The position numbers and the translations under genes were made by a program. This document shows positions 43,549 to 52,543 of a stretch of 64,000 nucleotides of DNA, piece by piece. The DNA comes from Bryobacterales bacterium. GTDB lineage: Bacteria; Acidobacteriota; Terriglobia; Bryobacterales; Bryobacteraceae. Every line of letters starts with the position of its first letter. Position 1 is the stretch's first letter. The notes beneath the pieces were generated by a model. That model ran no database searches, was not told where the DNA came from, and was given only the letters and a program-made list of their open reading frames with translations. The DNA lies in assembly GCA_947446025.1 (NCBI GenBank), contig CANFEY010000001.1:1-64000 (forward strand). The letters run 5' to 3'.

Positions 43549-44193
43549 ATGAGAATTGCGCTCGTTGGAGCAACAGGATTTATCGGATCGAAGATCCTAG
43601 CCGAGGCCGTTAGCCGCGGCCACACCGTCACGGCCATTTGCCGTAACCCTGAAAAGATCGCCCCGCAGGAAAATGTGCGCACGCGTGCCGTGGACGTGAA
43701 TGACGCCGAGGCACTCGCCGACGCCGTCGCCAGCCACGACATCGTGGTCCACGCCTGCGCGCCGCCGCGCGAAATGGAGATGGAAGCCAAGATCGCCGCG
43801 CAGACCGCCATCACCACGAACATCATTGCCGCGCTGAAGGCGCGGGGGATTCCCCGCATTCTGGCCGTGGGCGGCGCGGGGACCTTGCTAATAGATGGAG
43901 TGCGCAGCATGGACCGTCCCGAATTTCCCAAGCAATTCGAGGGCGGCGCGAAGGCTACAGCGGTTGTGAAGGAACTCCTGGAAGAAGAGCACGACTTCGA
44001 TTGGACCGTGCTGTGCCCGTCGACGATGATTGTTCCGGGCGAACGCACAAGAAAATTCCGCCTCGACTTCGACGACTTGATCGTGATGCCGGATGGGACA
44101 AGCAAAATTTCCGTGGAAGACTACGCGGTGGCGTTCGTCAACGAGCTTGAGCACCCGATGTATACGGGGCACCGCTTCACGGTTGGTTACTAG
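43549..44193 (+). CDS. NAD(P)-binding NmrA/SDR-like protein
   Basis: 214 residues with the Rossmann motif GATGFIGSKI at residues 7-16, VVHACAPP after strand 4, ILAVGGAGTLL, and DWTVLCPSTMIVPGERT. It resembles atypical short-chain reductases or epimerases of about 210 residues (NAD(P)H-binding, YwnB-like), with no complete YxxxK. Nine bases after the phosphohexomutase on the same strand. Substrate unknown. Ends four bases inside the convergent VWFA-like gene. Confidence 0.82.
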   Translation: MRIALVGATGFIGSKILAEAVSRGHTVTAICRNPEKIAPQENVRTRAVDVNDAEALADAVASHDIVVHACAPPREMEMEAKIAAQTAITTNIIAALKARGIPRILAVGGAGTLLIDGVRSMDRPEFPKQFEGGAKATAVVKELLEEEHDFDWTVLCPSTMIVPGERTRKFRLDFDDLIVMPDGTSKISVEDYAVAFVNELEHPMYTGHRFTVGY

Positions 44194-45092
44194 TTGCCGA
44201 GCAGGTAGCTGGACCGGTAGTCCAGTTCGCCGGCTTCGCTCTCCAGCGCAACATCGGCCTTCTTGAGGGCCGGGTTGTGCACGGCGAGCTTCACGCTATA
44301 GTGCCCCAGGATGTGGTCCAGGGTACTGTTGATATATTCGGGGACCTCGGCGTTGGAGCGCGCGATCAGAGCGTTGCCGCCGGTGGCGGCGGTCAGTGAG
44401 ATCAAACCGGTCTGATAGGCGACGTTGAGCTGGTCATTGCGATAGCTGAGGTGGGTGATGAAGACCGGAGCCTGCTCTTTGGCCAGAGTAGCGGACACAC
44501 GGGACATGCGCTCCCGCACCAGGGAATCCATGCGGCGGCTCACATCGCCTTGGTCGCTGCGATTCACGGTCGGGTTGTCGAAGGCTTCCCGGTAGTTGTT
44601 GATGTCGCTATCGGTGACGTAAAAAATTGCGACGCGCACGCCGGACTTGGCAAGGATGGAAGAACCGATTTGCGCGGACTCTTCCACGGTTTCCAGCAAT
44701 CCCGCGCGCCCGCCCACTTGCTGCGAATGAATGGCGGCGGCAATCTTGGCGTGATCCGCAGTAGGCTCGGCCAGCACGCGCAGGCCGTTCTGGGCGGACA
44801 ATACACCCACCAGGTGGTTGGGCGGCAGCTTCTCGATCCGCTCCAGCAGCGCCGTGCGGGCTTGCTCAACCAGCGCCAGATCTTCAGTAAGGTCGAGCAC
44901 GATGAGCAGCATCAGGTCATCGGTGGGACCCTGGGCATTCAAGACCTCGGTCTTCTCACCGCCAATCATGGCGACGAGTGTGGGTACGGGTAACGATTCA
45001 CCCTCTGGCGGCCACACCGGGACCTGAATGGTATCCGCGGCAAATGCGGCCAGCGGAAAGAGCAACGGGAAAAGCGCCTTCTTAAACTGCAT
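44190..45092 (-). CDS. Secreted VWFA-related (TIGR03436-like) protein
   Basis: 300 residues: signal peptide (FPLAAFAAD), then a von Willebrand A-like fold with LMLLIVLDLTEDL in place of a canonical DxSxS MIDAS, AIFYVTDSDINNYR and TAATGGNALIAR. This is the acidobacterial VWFA-related domain layout, though it is short and the MIDAS looks degenerate. The ATG (45092) lies one base from the stop of the upstream barrel gene, so it is probably translationally coupled to it. Confidence 0.75.
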   Translation of the reverse strand: MQFKKALFPLLFPLAAFAADTIQVPVWPPEGESLPVPTLVAMIGGEKTEVLNAQGPTDDLMLLIVLDLTEDLALVEQARTALLERIEKLPPNHLVGVLSAQNGLRVLAEPTADHAKIAAAIHSQQVGGRAGLLETVEESAQIGSSILAKSGVRVAIFYVTDSDINNYREAFDNPTVNRSDQGDVSRRMDSLVRERMSRVSATLAKEQAPVFITHLSYRNDQLNVAYQTGLISLTAATGGNALIARSNAEVPEYINSTLDHILGHYSVKLAVHNPALKKADVALESEAGELDYRSSYLLGN

Positions 45093-45093
45093 G

Positions 45094-48093
45094 CTAGAAA
45101 TTGATCCTTAACCCCAATTGTACGATACGCCCGCCCGTGGAACCGACGATCTTGCCCGCGTTGAAGTTGGGGGCCGTCACGGAGCCGATGCGCGTGTCCG
45201 GCTGGTTCCAGTTGGCGTGATTGGTGGCGTTGAGCAGCGTCGCGGTGAATTCCAGCGTGCGGTCCCCTCCCAACGCCATGCGCTTGTTCAGCGTCGCGTC
45301 GTGGTTGATGGATCCGGGTCCGGTCAAGGTCTGGTGGATGCGGTCTCCGTTACCAGCAGTGAAGTTTTCGGGATTCGCGAAAGCGGCCGGGTTGAACCAC
45401 ATATTGGGACCCGGATTTTCCACGTGCGGATCGACGCCAGGGACGTAGTCCACATAGAGGCGGCCGATGCCAATGACGCTGCCCGTGTTGTTAAACGTCG
45501 GCTGCAAACGCAGTGGCTGCCCGGCGGCCCACGTTGAGGTACCGCTGAACGCCCACCCGCCCAGCAGGTGTCGGCCCATGAATCCGGAACTCAGGAATGG
45601 CTTGCCGGGTCCGAACGGGAGTTCGTAAAGGAACGTCACGTTCAAGTTATGCGGATTGGAAAACGGTGCGCGCCCAAAGGCCGACATGCGGTCGTAGACA
45701 TTTTGCACCGGAGTCGAGAAGTTGTCTTTGCGCTCAAAGCTGGTGTAGCCGACGGTCAGCGCCAAACCGCCGGAGGTCCGCTTTTCCACCTGCATATTGA
45801 AGTTGCGGTTGCGGTTGCGGCCCAGCCGGAACGTCTGCCCCGGGTCGAAATCCTGGAACTGTGGATACGGGCGCAGGGAGTTGGAGAAGGACAGCGTATT
45901 GAGTTGGTCGCGGAATTTCAAGTTCTCCAGCGGAATGGCGTTGAGTTGAGCCAGCTGCTGGTTCACCGGCTGATTCTTGCCGTCCTGCAGGTTATAGGTG
46001 GCCGAGAGAATCAGGTTCTTGGCCAGTTGGCGCTGGATGCGGATCTGGAACGTATTGGAGCTGGGCTTGACATCGGAAACGTCCCATATCTGGGCGTTGG
46101 TGCCATTGGCGGCTTCCGGCCGGAGGTCCGGGAAGCGGCTCTGGCGCAGGCCCTCGGCCAAAATCAGCGCCGGAGTTAACTGCGTATTGGGCGAAAGGTA
46201 CAGTTCGCTGCCGTTGAAGGCCTGCGTGCCGAAGTGCCCGTTTTGCGTGTTGGGATTGCCGTAGTCCCGGTTATAGCTGAGCCGAAGGACTGTGTTGTTG
46301 TCGCCCAGAACGCTCCAGGCCAGAGACAAATTTGGCTCCACGTTGGTCCAGTCCGGAATGAAAGATCTGCCGTACTTGCCCTGATTCGCCGTGACCAGTG
46401 CGCCGGGCAGGCCATTGACGGGGTTGGTTTCAGTGAGGGAAATGTTGGATTGGCGGTCGTATTTTTCGGTGCGTTGGGAGTAGCGGGACAAGTTGAGCCC
46501 GTAGGTGACCGTAAGGGAACGGGTGATTTGCCAAGTGTCGCTGAACGAGCCAATGTAGCTGTGCCACCGGTAATAGCTGGGCGAGATCACGATGGTCTGC
46601 TGCACCTGCGACGCCGCGCCCAGCAGGAAGCTGGCGAAGGGATGGCCGGTATTCACGATGCCCGGCAAGCTGGTGTAGCCGGCGCTGAAGTCGAAGCGGC
46701 CCTCGGGCGACTGCGGACGGAAGGTATTGATCTGTTGGTGGTTGGCAGACAGGTCCAGAGAGAAGCGATGGGCCTTCCAGCGCGAGGAGAACGTATTGCC
46801 CAGGTTGAAGCGGTTCTGCGCATCGCGCGAAATCGGGTTGTTCTGCCCCATCGGCGTGTAGCTGCCGTTGTTCTGCTGGTTCTGAAAGTTTTGGAAGTTT
46901 TGGTTGTTGTTGTTGTTGTTGTTGCCGCCGCCGCCGCCGAAAGCGTTGGCCGCGCCGAACTGATAGCGCGGAAATGGCTTGCCGTTCGCGTCGAGCTGAG
47001 CCACGTTCTTGTTGGGCTGGGAGTTGACGTCGATGCGGAACGTATTGACGTTGGTGGGCGACGCGGTGTAAACGTGTTCCAGGCGAATGCCCCGGCTGAG
47101 CACGTTTGAATTGGGGTTTTGCGAATTCGCCAACGTCGGAAAATTCGCTGCGGTGCCGTTCAAGCCGTCGGACTTACTGAGGCGCAGCGTCACTCGGTGC
47201 TTCTTCATGAAGCTGTGATCCACGGAGATGATGAAGCCGTTGGCCGTGTTGATCTCCGGCGTCACCGCGAAGTAGTTGTTCTGAAAGAAGGGTCCGGCGT
47301 TGGTATTCGGCTGCGGCAACTGCAGTAGGACTTCCTGGGCCTTACGGTCCAACCGCGTCACCGGGATCACGTTGTTCAGGAACTGCTGGCGGTTGTATTG
47401 GAGATTGTCGGCGCTAATCGCCACGGCGGCGTTGTACAGCGGGTTCGCGGCGGTGGTCAGCGGATCGTAAATGGGAAGCGGCGCGCCGTTGTTGTCCACC
47501 ACGTGGCTCCAGGAGCCGGTACGCTCCAGCGCGGTGGGAATGGTGTTCAAGCTGAACTGGCCCACGGATTCCTTCACGCCCTCGTAGGTAAAGGTAAAAA
47601 ACGTCTTCCCCGCTCCGTTGTAGAGCTTCGGCAAAACCACCGGGCCGGTGACGCTTAATCCGTACTGGTTGCGGCGCAACTGCCGGGGATCGCCGCCGCG
47701 CTGAACAATTTGGTGTGGATTGGCGTCGAAGGCGTTGTTACGGAGATTCTCGTAGATGCGGCCGTGCCACGCAGGCTTCGCGGCAGGCCGGTTGGTGCCT
47801 GCCCGTCCGGGGCTGGTGGTGGCCGCCGAGGCTCCGGTCAGGTTGGCGGTCTGGATCCGAAATTCCTGCATGGCCGCAGCCAGCGCGGGCGTCGGAGCCT
47901 GTATCGGGGCCTGAACGGGAGCCGGTGCGCCCGCCAGCGGTGTTCCGCCTCGGCCGCCGGGTCCACCACGGCCTTCGGGCCTCTGGGCCAACATGTTCGC
48001 CGGCAACAGGCAAACCAAACAAAAAGATACTGTTAGTAGGGCTTTGATAACGTTACTCCATGCTGACGCGGACTCATCTTTAAGGCGTTTCAC
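45094..48093 (-). CDS. Oar-like outer-membrane barrel without plug, tandem paralogue A
   Basis: About 999 residues. The start is unclear: GTG 48093 or TTG 48102. Signal peptide (LLTVSFCLVCLLPANMLAQ), a Pro/Gly linker, then immediately MQEFRIQT and GRIYENLRNNAFDANPHQ, which follow the plug in full-length relatives. The barrel ends QLGLRINF. Within it a loop of about 30 residues contains GGGGGNNNNNNN and QNFQNFQNQQNN, absent from its paralogue 100 bases upstream. No TonB box or CarboxypepD domain. The VWFA-like gene follows by one base. Confidence 0.8.
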   Translation of the reverse strand: MKRLKDESASAWSNVIKALLTVSFCLVCLLPANMLAQRPEGRGGPGGRGGTPLAGAPAPVQAPIQAPTPALAAAMQEFRIQTANLTGASAATTSPGRAGTNRPAAKPAWHGRIYENLRNNAFDANPHQIVQRGGDPRQLRRNQYGLSVTGPVVLPKLYNGAGKTFFTFTYEGVKESVGQFSLNTIPTALERTGSWSHVVDNNGAPLPIYDPLTTAANPLYNAAVAISADNLQYNRQQFLNNVIPVTRLDRKAQEVLLQLPQPNTNAGPFFQNNYFAVTPEINTANGFIISVDHSFMKKHRVTLRLSKSDGLNGTAANFPTLANSQNPNSNVLSRGIRLEHVYTASPTNVNTFRIDVNSQPNKNVAQLDANGKPFPRYQFGAANAFGGGGGNNNNNNNQNFQNFQNQQNNGSYTPMGQNNPISRDAQNRFNLGNTFSSRWKAHRFSLDLSANHQQINTFRPQSPEGRFDFSAGYTSLPGIVNTGHPFASFLLGAASQVQQTIVISPSYYRWHSYIGSFSDTWQITRSLTVTYGLNLSRYSQRTEKYDRQSNISLTETNPVNGLPGALVTANQGKYGRSFIPDWTNVEPNLSLAWSVLGDNNTVLRLSYNRDYGNPNTQNGHFGTQAFNGSELYLSPNTQLTPALILAEGLRQSRFPDLRPEAANGTNAQIWDVSDVKPSSNTFQIRIQRQLAKNLILSATYNLQDGKNQPVNQQLAQLNAIPLENLKFRDQLNTLSFSNSLRPYPQFQDFDPGQTFRLGRNRNRNFNMQVEKRTSGGLALTVGYTSFERKDNFSTPVQNVYDRMSAFGRAPFSNPHNLNVTFLYELPFGPGKPFLSSGFMGRHLLGGWAFSGTSTWAAGQPLRLQPTFNNTGSVIGIGRLYVDYVPGVDPHVENPGPNMWFNPAAFANPENFTAGNGDRIHQTLTGPGSINHDATLNKRMALGGDRTLEFTATLLNATNHANWNQPDTRIGSVTAPNFNAGKIVGSTGGRIVQLGLRINF
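46904..46939. repeat. Trinucleotide repeat (TTG)7(CCG)5 in barrel paralogue A
   Basis: Seven copies of TTG (46904-46924) followed by five of CCG (46925-46939) on the plus strand, encoding seven Asn and five Gly on minus. Repeats of this kind can change in number by slippage without breaking the frame. Confidence 0.9.
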
Positions 48094-48190
48094 ATCAGCC
48101 AAAGGTTAGTCCAGAGGTCGAGAAAACTACAACTTATATTCTACCCGGTTTTGGACCTGCCGGTGTTGGCCGTTCGGCGGACGAATAGCC

Positions 48191-50992
48191 CTAGAAATTG
48201 ATCCGCAGCCCCATTTGGACGATCCGCCCTCCGGTGGAGCCTATGATCTTGCCTGCATTGAAGTTCGGAGTTGCCACCGTGCCGATGCGGGTGTCCGGCT
48301 GGTTCCAGTTGGCGTGGTTCATAGCGTTGAGCAAGGTGGCCGTGAATTCCACGCTGTGATCGCCGCTGAGGGCGATGCGCTTGTTCAGCGTCATGTCGTT
48401 GTTGAAGCCGCCGGGGCCCAGCAAGGTCGGGTGGACGCGGGGGCTGGTGCCAGGGGTAAAATCCGGAGGATTCACGAACGCGGCTGGGTTAAACCACTGA
48501 TTCGGCGTGGGATTAGCAACGTGCGGGTCCACGCCGGGGACCTCATTGATGTACAGCGCTCCCTGCGGGATCACGCCGCCGGTGTTGTTGAATGTGGGCT
48601 GCAAACGCAGCGGCTGACCGCTGAAGAGGGTAGCGTTTCCGCTGAACGCCCATCCGCCCAGCAGGTGGCGTCCGGTGAAGCCGGAGGCCAAGAACGGCTT
48701 GCCCGCGCCGAAGGGCAACTCATACAAGAACGTGAAATTCGCAAACTGCGGGTTCACGAAACTCGAGCGCGCCCAGCCGGATTTGCGGTCGTAAAGATTC
48801 TGCACCTGTGAGGAGCTATCGTCCCGGCGGGAATTGTGTTGGTAGCGGGCCGTGAAGGCGAAGCCCGCCGAGGTCCGCTTCTCGATTTGGATGCCAAGAT
48901 TGTCAGCCCGGTAGCGGGCCAAGGCGAAGGAAGAGGCGACTTCAAAATCCTGGAACTGCGGATACGGGCGCAGGGAGTTGGCGAAGCTCAGCGTATTCAG
49001 CTGGTCGCGGAAGCGCAGGTTGTCGAGAGGGATTGCGTTCGGGTTGGCGAGGTTGTTGCCCACAAACTGGTTCTTACCGGCGTTCCAGTTGGCGTTGATG
49101 TTCAGGATCAGGTTCTTGGCCACTTGCCGCTGCAGACTGATGCCGAAGTTATTACTGACCGGCATGGTGCCGGACACATCGACGAGTTGGGCTACGGTTC
49201 CGTTGGCGGCTTCCGGGCGCAGGTCGGGAAAACGGCTGGGCCGCAGGCCGGCGGCTAGCACTAAGGCAGGGGATAGCTGCGCGTTCGTCGACAAGTACAG
49301 CTGGTTTCCGTTAAAGGCCTGTGTGGCGAAGTGTCCACTGTTCGTGAAGGCCGAATTGTAGAAGCGATTGAAGTTCAACCGCAGCACCGTATTGTTGTCG
49401 CCCAGAATGCTCCACGCCAGCGACATGTTGGCTTCCACGTTGGTCCAGTCTGGTGCGAATGCGCGGCCGTAGCCGTTGCGATTGGCGGTTACCAACGCCC
49501 CGGGGCGGTTGTTTTCGGGGTTGATTTCCTTGAAGGAGATGTTCGACTGCCGGTCGTACTTCTCGCGGCGCTGCCCGTAGTGGGAGATCCGGGTGCCGTA
49601 GGTCAACGTCAGCGACTTGTTGATCTGCCAGGTGTCAGCCAGATGCAAGTTCTGGCTGTGCCAGCGATAGTAGCTGGGGGAGATGACGATGGTCTGTTGC
49701 GCCTGCGATGTTGCACCCAGCAGAAAACTCGCAAACGGGTGGCCGGTGTTGATGATGCCTGGCAGGCTGGTGTAGCCTGCGGTGAAGTCGAAGCGGCCCT
49801 CCGGCGATTGCGGGCGGAACGTGTTGGTCTGGTGCGACTGCGCGTAGACCTCGACGCTAAAGCGATGCGTCTTCCAGCGGCTGGAGAAACTGTCGTAAAG
49901 GTTGAAATTGTTGGTGGCGTCGCGCGAGATAGGGCTGTTCTGGCCCATGCTCTGGTAGGTCCCGCCGAACTGGTAGCGGGGAAACGGCTTGCCGCGCGCG
50001 TCCAGTTGGGTGAGGTTCACGCTCTGGTTCGTCTCTGCAGAAATCCGAATATTGTTGATGTTGGTGGGCGAGGCGGTGAACACGTGCTCCACGCGGATGC
50101 CCCGGTTGATGGAGTTAATGTTGGGGTTGTTCGAGTTTGCCAAGGTGGGAAAATTCGCAGCGTTGCCGTTCAAGCCGGTGGAATTGCTGAGCCGCACCGT
50201 GACGCGGTGTTTCTGCAAGAAGCTGTGGTCCACGGACACGATGAAGCCGTTGGCGGTGTTGCGTTCCGGGGTGACCGCAAAGTAGTTGTTCTGGAAAAAC
50301 GGTCCGGCGTTGGTGTTGGGCCGCGGCAGGTAGGCCAGCGCGGCCTGCGCCACCGGGTCGAGCCGGGTAACCGGGATCTGGTTCCCGGGGAACTGCTGGC
50401 GCAGGTATTGCAGGTTCGTTTCGCTGATGGAAGACGCTGCATTGTAGGCAGGGTTCGACGCAGTGGTCAGCGGATCGAAAATGCGCAGCGGAGCGCCGTT
50501 CGGATCGACCACATGACCGTATTGGCCGAAGCGTTCCAGCGTGGTGGGGATGGTGTTGAGGCTGAACTGGCCCACCGATTCCCGCACGCCCTCGTAGGTC
50601 AGGGTAAAAAACGTCTTGCCCGCTCCGTTGTAGAGTTTGGGGAGCACCACGGGTCCGGTGACGCTGAAGCCGTACTGGTTCCGCCGTAGTTGGCGTTGCG
50701 GGCCGCCGCGCTGGGCGATCTGGTGCGGGATGGCGTCGAGCGCGTTATTGCGAAAATTTTCGTACACTCGACCGTGCCATGCCAGCTTGGCAGGCGGCCG
50801 CGCTGCGGTGGTTTTCGCGGCTCCGTTCAGGCTTACCGTCCGCGCGCGGAACTCCTCCAGAGCGGTGGTGAGCCCGGGGGACAACTGCTGGGCTGCGCAA
50901 TGGCATACGAGGCCAGCGAAGAATAGGGCGCTAAGTCTAATGGCGTCTCCGTCCAAAATTAGACGCGGGATTGAGGAAAAGAGTTCCTCCAT
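48191..50992 (-). CDS. Oar-like outer-membrane barrel without plug, tandem paralogue B
   Basis: 933 residues from ATG 50992 (MEELFSSIPRLIL). Signal-like hydrophobic stretch (LSALFFAGLVCHCAAQ), short linker, then LEEFRART and GRVYENFRNNALDAIPHQ, followed by the same barrel as paralogue A almost block for block (QYGFSVTGPVVLPKLYNGAGKTFFTLTYEGV; ends QMGLRINF). Like A it lacks the CarboxypepD domain and plug. Probably a tandem duplication. 5' extension to 51040 is open but adds no signal-like sequence. Confidence 0.8.
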   Translation of the reverse strand: MEELFSSIPRLILDGDAIRLSALFFAGLVCHCAAQQLSPGLTTALEEFRARTVSLNGAAKTTAARPPAKLAWHGRVYENFRNNALDAIPHQIAQRGGPQRQLRRNQYGFSVTGPVVLPKLYNGAGKTFFTLTYEGVRESVGQFSLNTIPTTLERFGQYGHVVDPNGAPLRIFDPLTTASNPAYNAASSISETNLQYLRQQFPGNQIPVTRLDPVAQAALAYLPRPNTNAGPFFQNNYFAVTPERNTANGFIVSVDHSFLQKHRVTVRLSNSTGLNGNAANFPTLANSNNPNINSINRGIRVEHVFTASPTNINNIRISAETNQSVNLTQLDARGKPFPRYQFGGTYQSMGQNSPISRDATNNFNLYDSFSSRWKTHRFSVEVYAQSHQTNTFRPQSPEGRFDFTAGYTSLPGIINTGHPFASFLLGATSQAQQTIVISPSYYRWHSQNLHLADTWQINKSLTLTYGTRISHYGQRREKYDRQSNISFKEINPENNRPGALVTANRNGYGRAFAPDWTNVEANMSLAWSILGDNNTVLRLNFNRFYNSAFTNSGHFATQAFNGNQLYLSTNAQLSPALVLAAGLRPSRFPDLRPEAANGTVAQLVDVSGTMPVSNNFGISLQRQVAKNLILNINANWNAGKNQFVGNNLANPNAIPLDNLRFRDQLNTLSFANSLRPYPQFQDFEVASSFALARYRADNLGIQIEKRTSAGFAFTARYQHNSRRDDSSSQVQNLYDRKSGWARSSFVNPQFANFTFLYELPFGAGKPFLASGFTGRHLLGGWAFSGNATLFSGQPLRLQPTFNNTGGVIPQGALYINEVPGVDPHVANPTPNQWFNPAAFVNPPDFTPGTSPRVHPTLLGPGGFNNDMTLNKRIALSGDHSVEFTATLLNAMNHANWNQPDTRIGTVATPNFNAGKIIGSTGGRIVQMGLRINF

Positions 50993-51176
50993 TAGTACTT
51001 CATTCCAACAGGTCGATAAGCAGAATCGATTGGACGCCAAGCCAGTTCAGGCGTAACCTGGGAATGTACACGGGCGCAATCCAGTACTCATTCGCCCGTA
51101 GCATGCAGCCGCTCTAATGGAGCTGCGGCCCACCCCGTCGGCGGTCCACCCAATCGTTGTAATTTCAGGAGGACAC

Positions 51177-51806
51177 GTGTCTCTAATCACCAGAAGTGTG
51201 CTGATTTTCACCATCTTATCAGGAGCCCTGGTGGGCCAGCCGCTTACGGCCCAGCAGACCATGCTGGACGCATCGAACGGGCAAATTCTCGCACGGCCCC
51301 GTGTGCACGATCCCAATGAACGGGGGACCATTTCCGTGCAGGAATTGCAGGATCCGCCCAGCAATCGCGGAATGCGAATGCTGGACAAGGCGAAGCAACT
51401 GATCGCACGCGGCGAAATTGCCCGTGGCATGGAGCAACTTCGCGCCGCCCAGAGAGAGACATCCGTGGAGGCCTATGCGCTGGGCATGCAGGCCACCGAA
51501 CATTTCAAGCGGGGCGACCTGGATACTGCCATGCTTGAGCTGGAAACAGCAGTGGCGCTGCGGCCCGGCATCGCGGTGAACCAGTCCAACCTTGCCTACA
51601 TGTTGGGGGTCAAGCGGCGCAATGAAGAAGCACTTGCGCACGCCAAGGCGGCCCTGCGACTGGATCCGGCGCACTGCAAGACGCGCTACGTCATGGCGCA
51701 AATTCTGCTTCAGATGGGACGCACGGAGGAGGCTGCATTCCACCTCAGAAAGGCTGCGGAAGAGATTCCGGAAGCCCGTGCTCTTCTCAGTCGCGTAATG
51801 CAGTGA
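51177..51806 (+). CDS. Secreted TPR protein
   Basis: 209 residues from GTG 51177, which has AGGAGG five bases upstream. Hydrophobic N-terminus (SVLIFTILSGALVGQPLTAQQ), then about three tetratricopeptide repeats (YALGMQATEHFKRGDLDTA; NQSNLAYMLGVKRRNEEAL; YVMAQILLQMGRTEEAA). A general protein-protein interaction scaffold; partner unknown. An open frame from 51117 extends further 5' but the Shine-Dalgarno favours the GTG. The end overlaps the next convergent gene by 20 bases. Confidence 0.78.
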   Translation: MSLITRSVLIFTILSGALVGQPLTAQQTMLDASNGQILARPRVHDPNERGTISVQELQDPPSNRGMRMLDKAKQLIARGEIARGMEQLRAAQRETSVEAYALGMQATEHFKRGDLDTAMLELETAVALRPGIAVNQSNLAYMLGVKRRNEEALAHAKAALRLDPAHCKTRYVMAQILLQMGRTEEAAFHLRKAAEEIPEARALLSRVMQ

Positions 51807-52524
51807 CGTTGGCCAGCAGGCGCGCGGGAGCCTCGGCATTGGGGAACTCGCGCGCCAGGGCCTGATACTCACGCTCGGCTGTACTGAGCAGGCCGAAGTG
51901 TTCCGCCAGCAAGCCCAGCGCCAGATGCGACTGCGGGAAATCCTTCCGCGCGCGTTGCAGCTCAGCCACGTCCTCCGTGCTCATGACGACGAACGCCGCG
52001 TCCTGGGATTCGTTGTTCGCTGCCGTGACTTGCCACGAATAGGTCCCGCCGGGATTCAGCTTCTTGGGGAGCACCCAAGCGATGTTTGGGATATTCTGCG
52101 CGCTGGCGACAATGTCTCCAGCCTTGTCCTTGAGCACAATTTTGTAGGGGCCGGGAGCGAACAGCGTCCAGCTGAGCGCCGGTTGAATCGTGTCAATGGT
52201 CTCTCTTACCGGATAGACCAGACCGAATCCACCGGGCTCCGGCAAGCCCAGCAAAGGCTCCGGCATGACGCCCTCTTCTTGAGAGAGGATCACGGCGGCG
52301 CTTTGTGCCAGCTCGTCGGGCAAAGTGCCGAGTTCCTGGAAATTGATGCCTGCGTTAGGATCGCCCTGCGGCACCGGAGCTTCTCCCGTGACCGGATTGT
52401 TGATCCCCGGCAGCGTCTGGAGCGCCCAATAGGGCACGCCCAGCACCAGCGCTATCCCCAGCACAAGCATCCCCAGCGTCATGGGGGATTTGAAGATGTC
52501 CGAGAACTTGTTTTCCTGCCGCAT
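51787..52524 (-). CDS. Membrane-anchored protein with C-terminal TPR-like region, unknown function
   Basis: 245 residues from ATG 52524 (52545 is an alternative). One membrane helix near residues 16-38 (MTLGMLVLGIALVLGVPYWAL). A middle beta-rich region follows (IQPALSWTLFAPGPYKIVLKDKAGDIV) of the type found in anti-sigma-factor-like or Ig-like extracytoplasmic proteins, then helical repeats (LALGLLAEHFGLLSTAEREYQAL). I do not recognise a family. Its promoter is shared with the divergent glycosylase gene. Confidence 0.6.
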   Translation of the reverse strand: MRQENKFSDIFKSPMTLGMLVLGIALVLGVPYWALQTLPGINNPVTGEAPVPQGDPNAGINFQELGTLPDELAQSAAVILSQEEGVMPEPLLGLPEPGGFGLVYPVRETIDTIQPALSWTLFAPGPYKIVLKDKAGDIVASAQNIPNIAWVLPKKLNPGGTYSWQVTAANNESQDAAFVVMSTEDVAELQRARKDFPQSHLALGLLAEHFGLLSTAEREYQALAREFPNAEAPARLLANVTALRD

Positions 52525-52532
52525 TGCGCTAC

Positions 52533-52539
52533 CATTATG
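52533..52539. promoter_or_regulatory. Overlapping bidirectional -10 between two divergent starts
   Basis: CATTATG reads as CATTAT on plus (5 bases before ATG 52544) and CATAAT on minus (9 bases before ATG 52524). Only 19 bases separate the two start codons, so both promoters must overlap. Confidence 0.45.
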
Positions 52540-52543
52540 CCTC

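Noticed and set aside
49331-50689. A 452-residue plus-strand open frame
   Set aside because: Antisense shadow of the tandem barrel gene.
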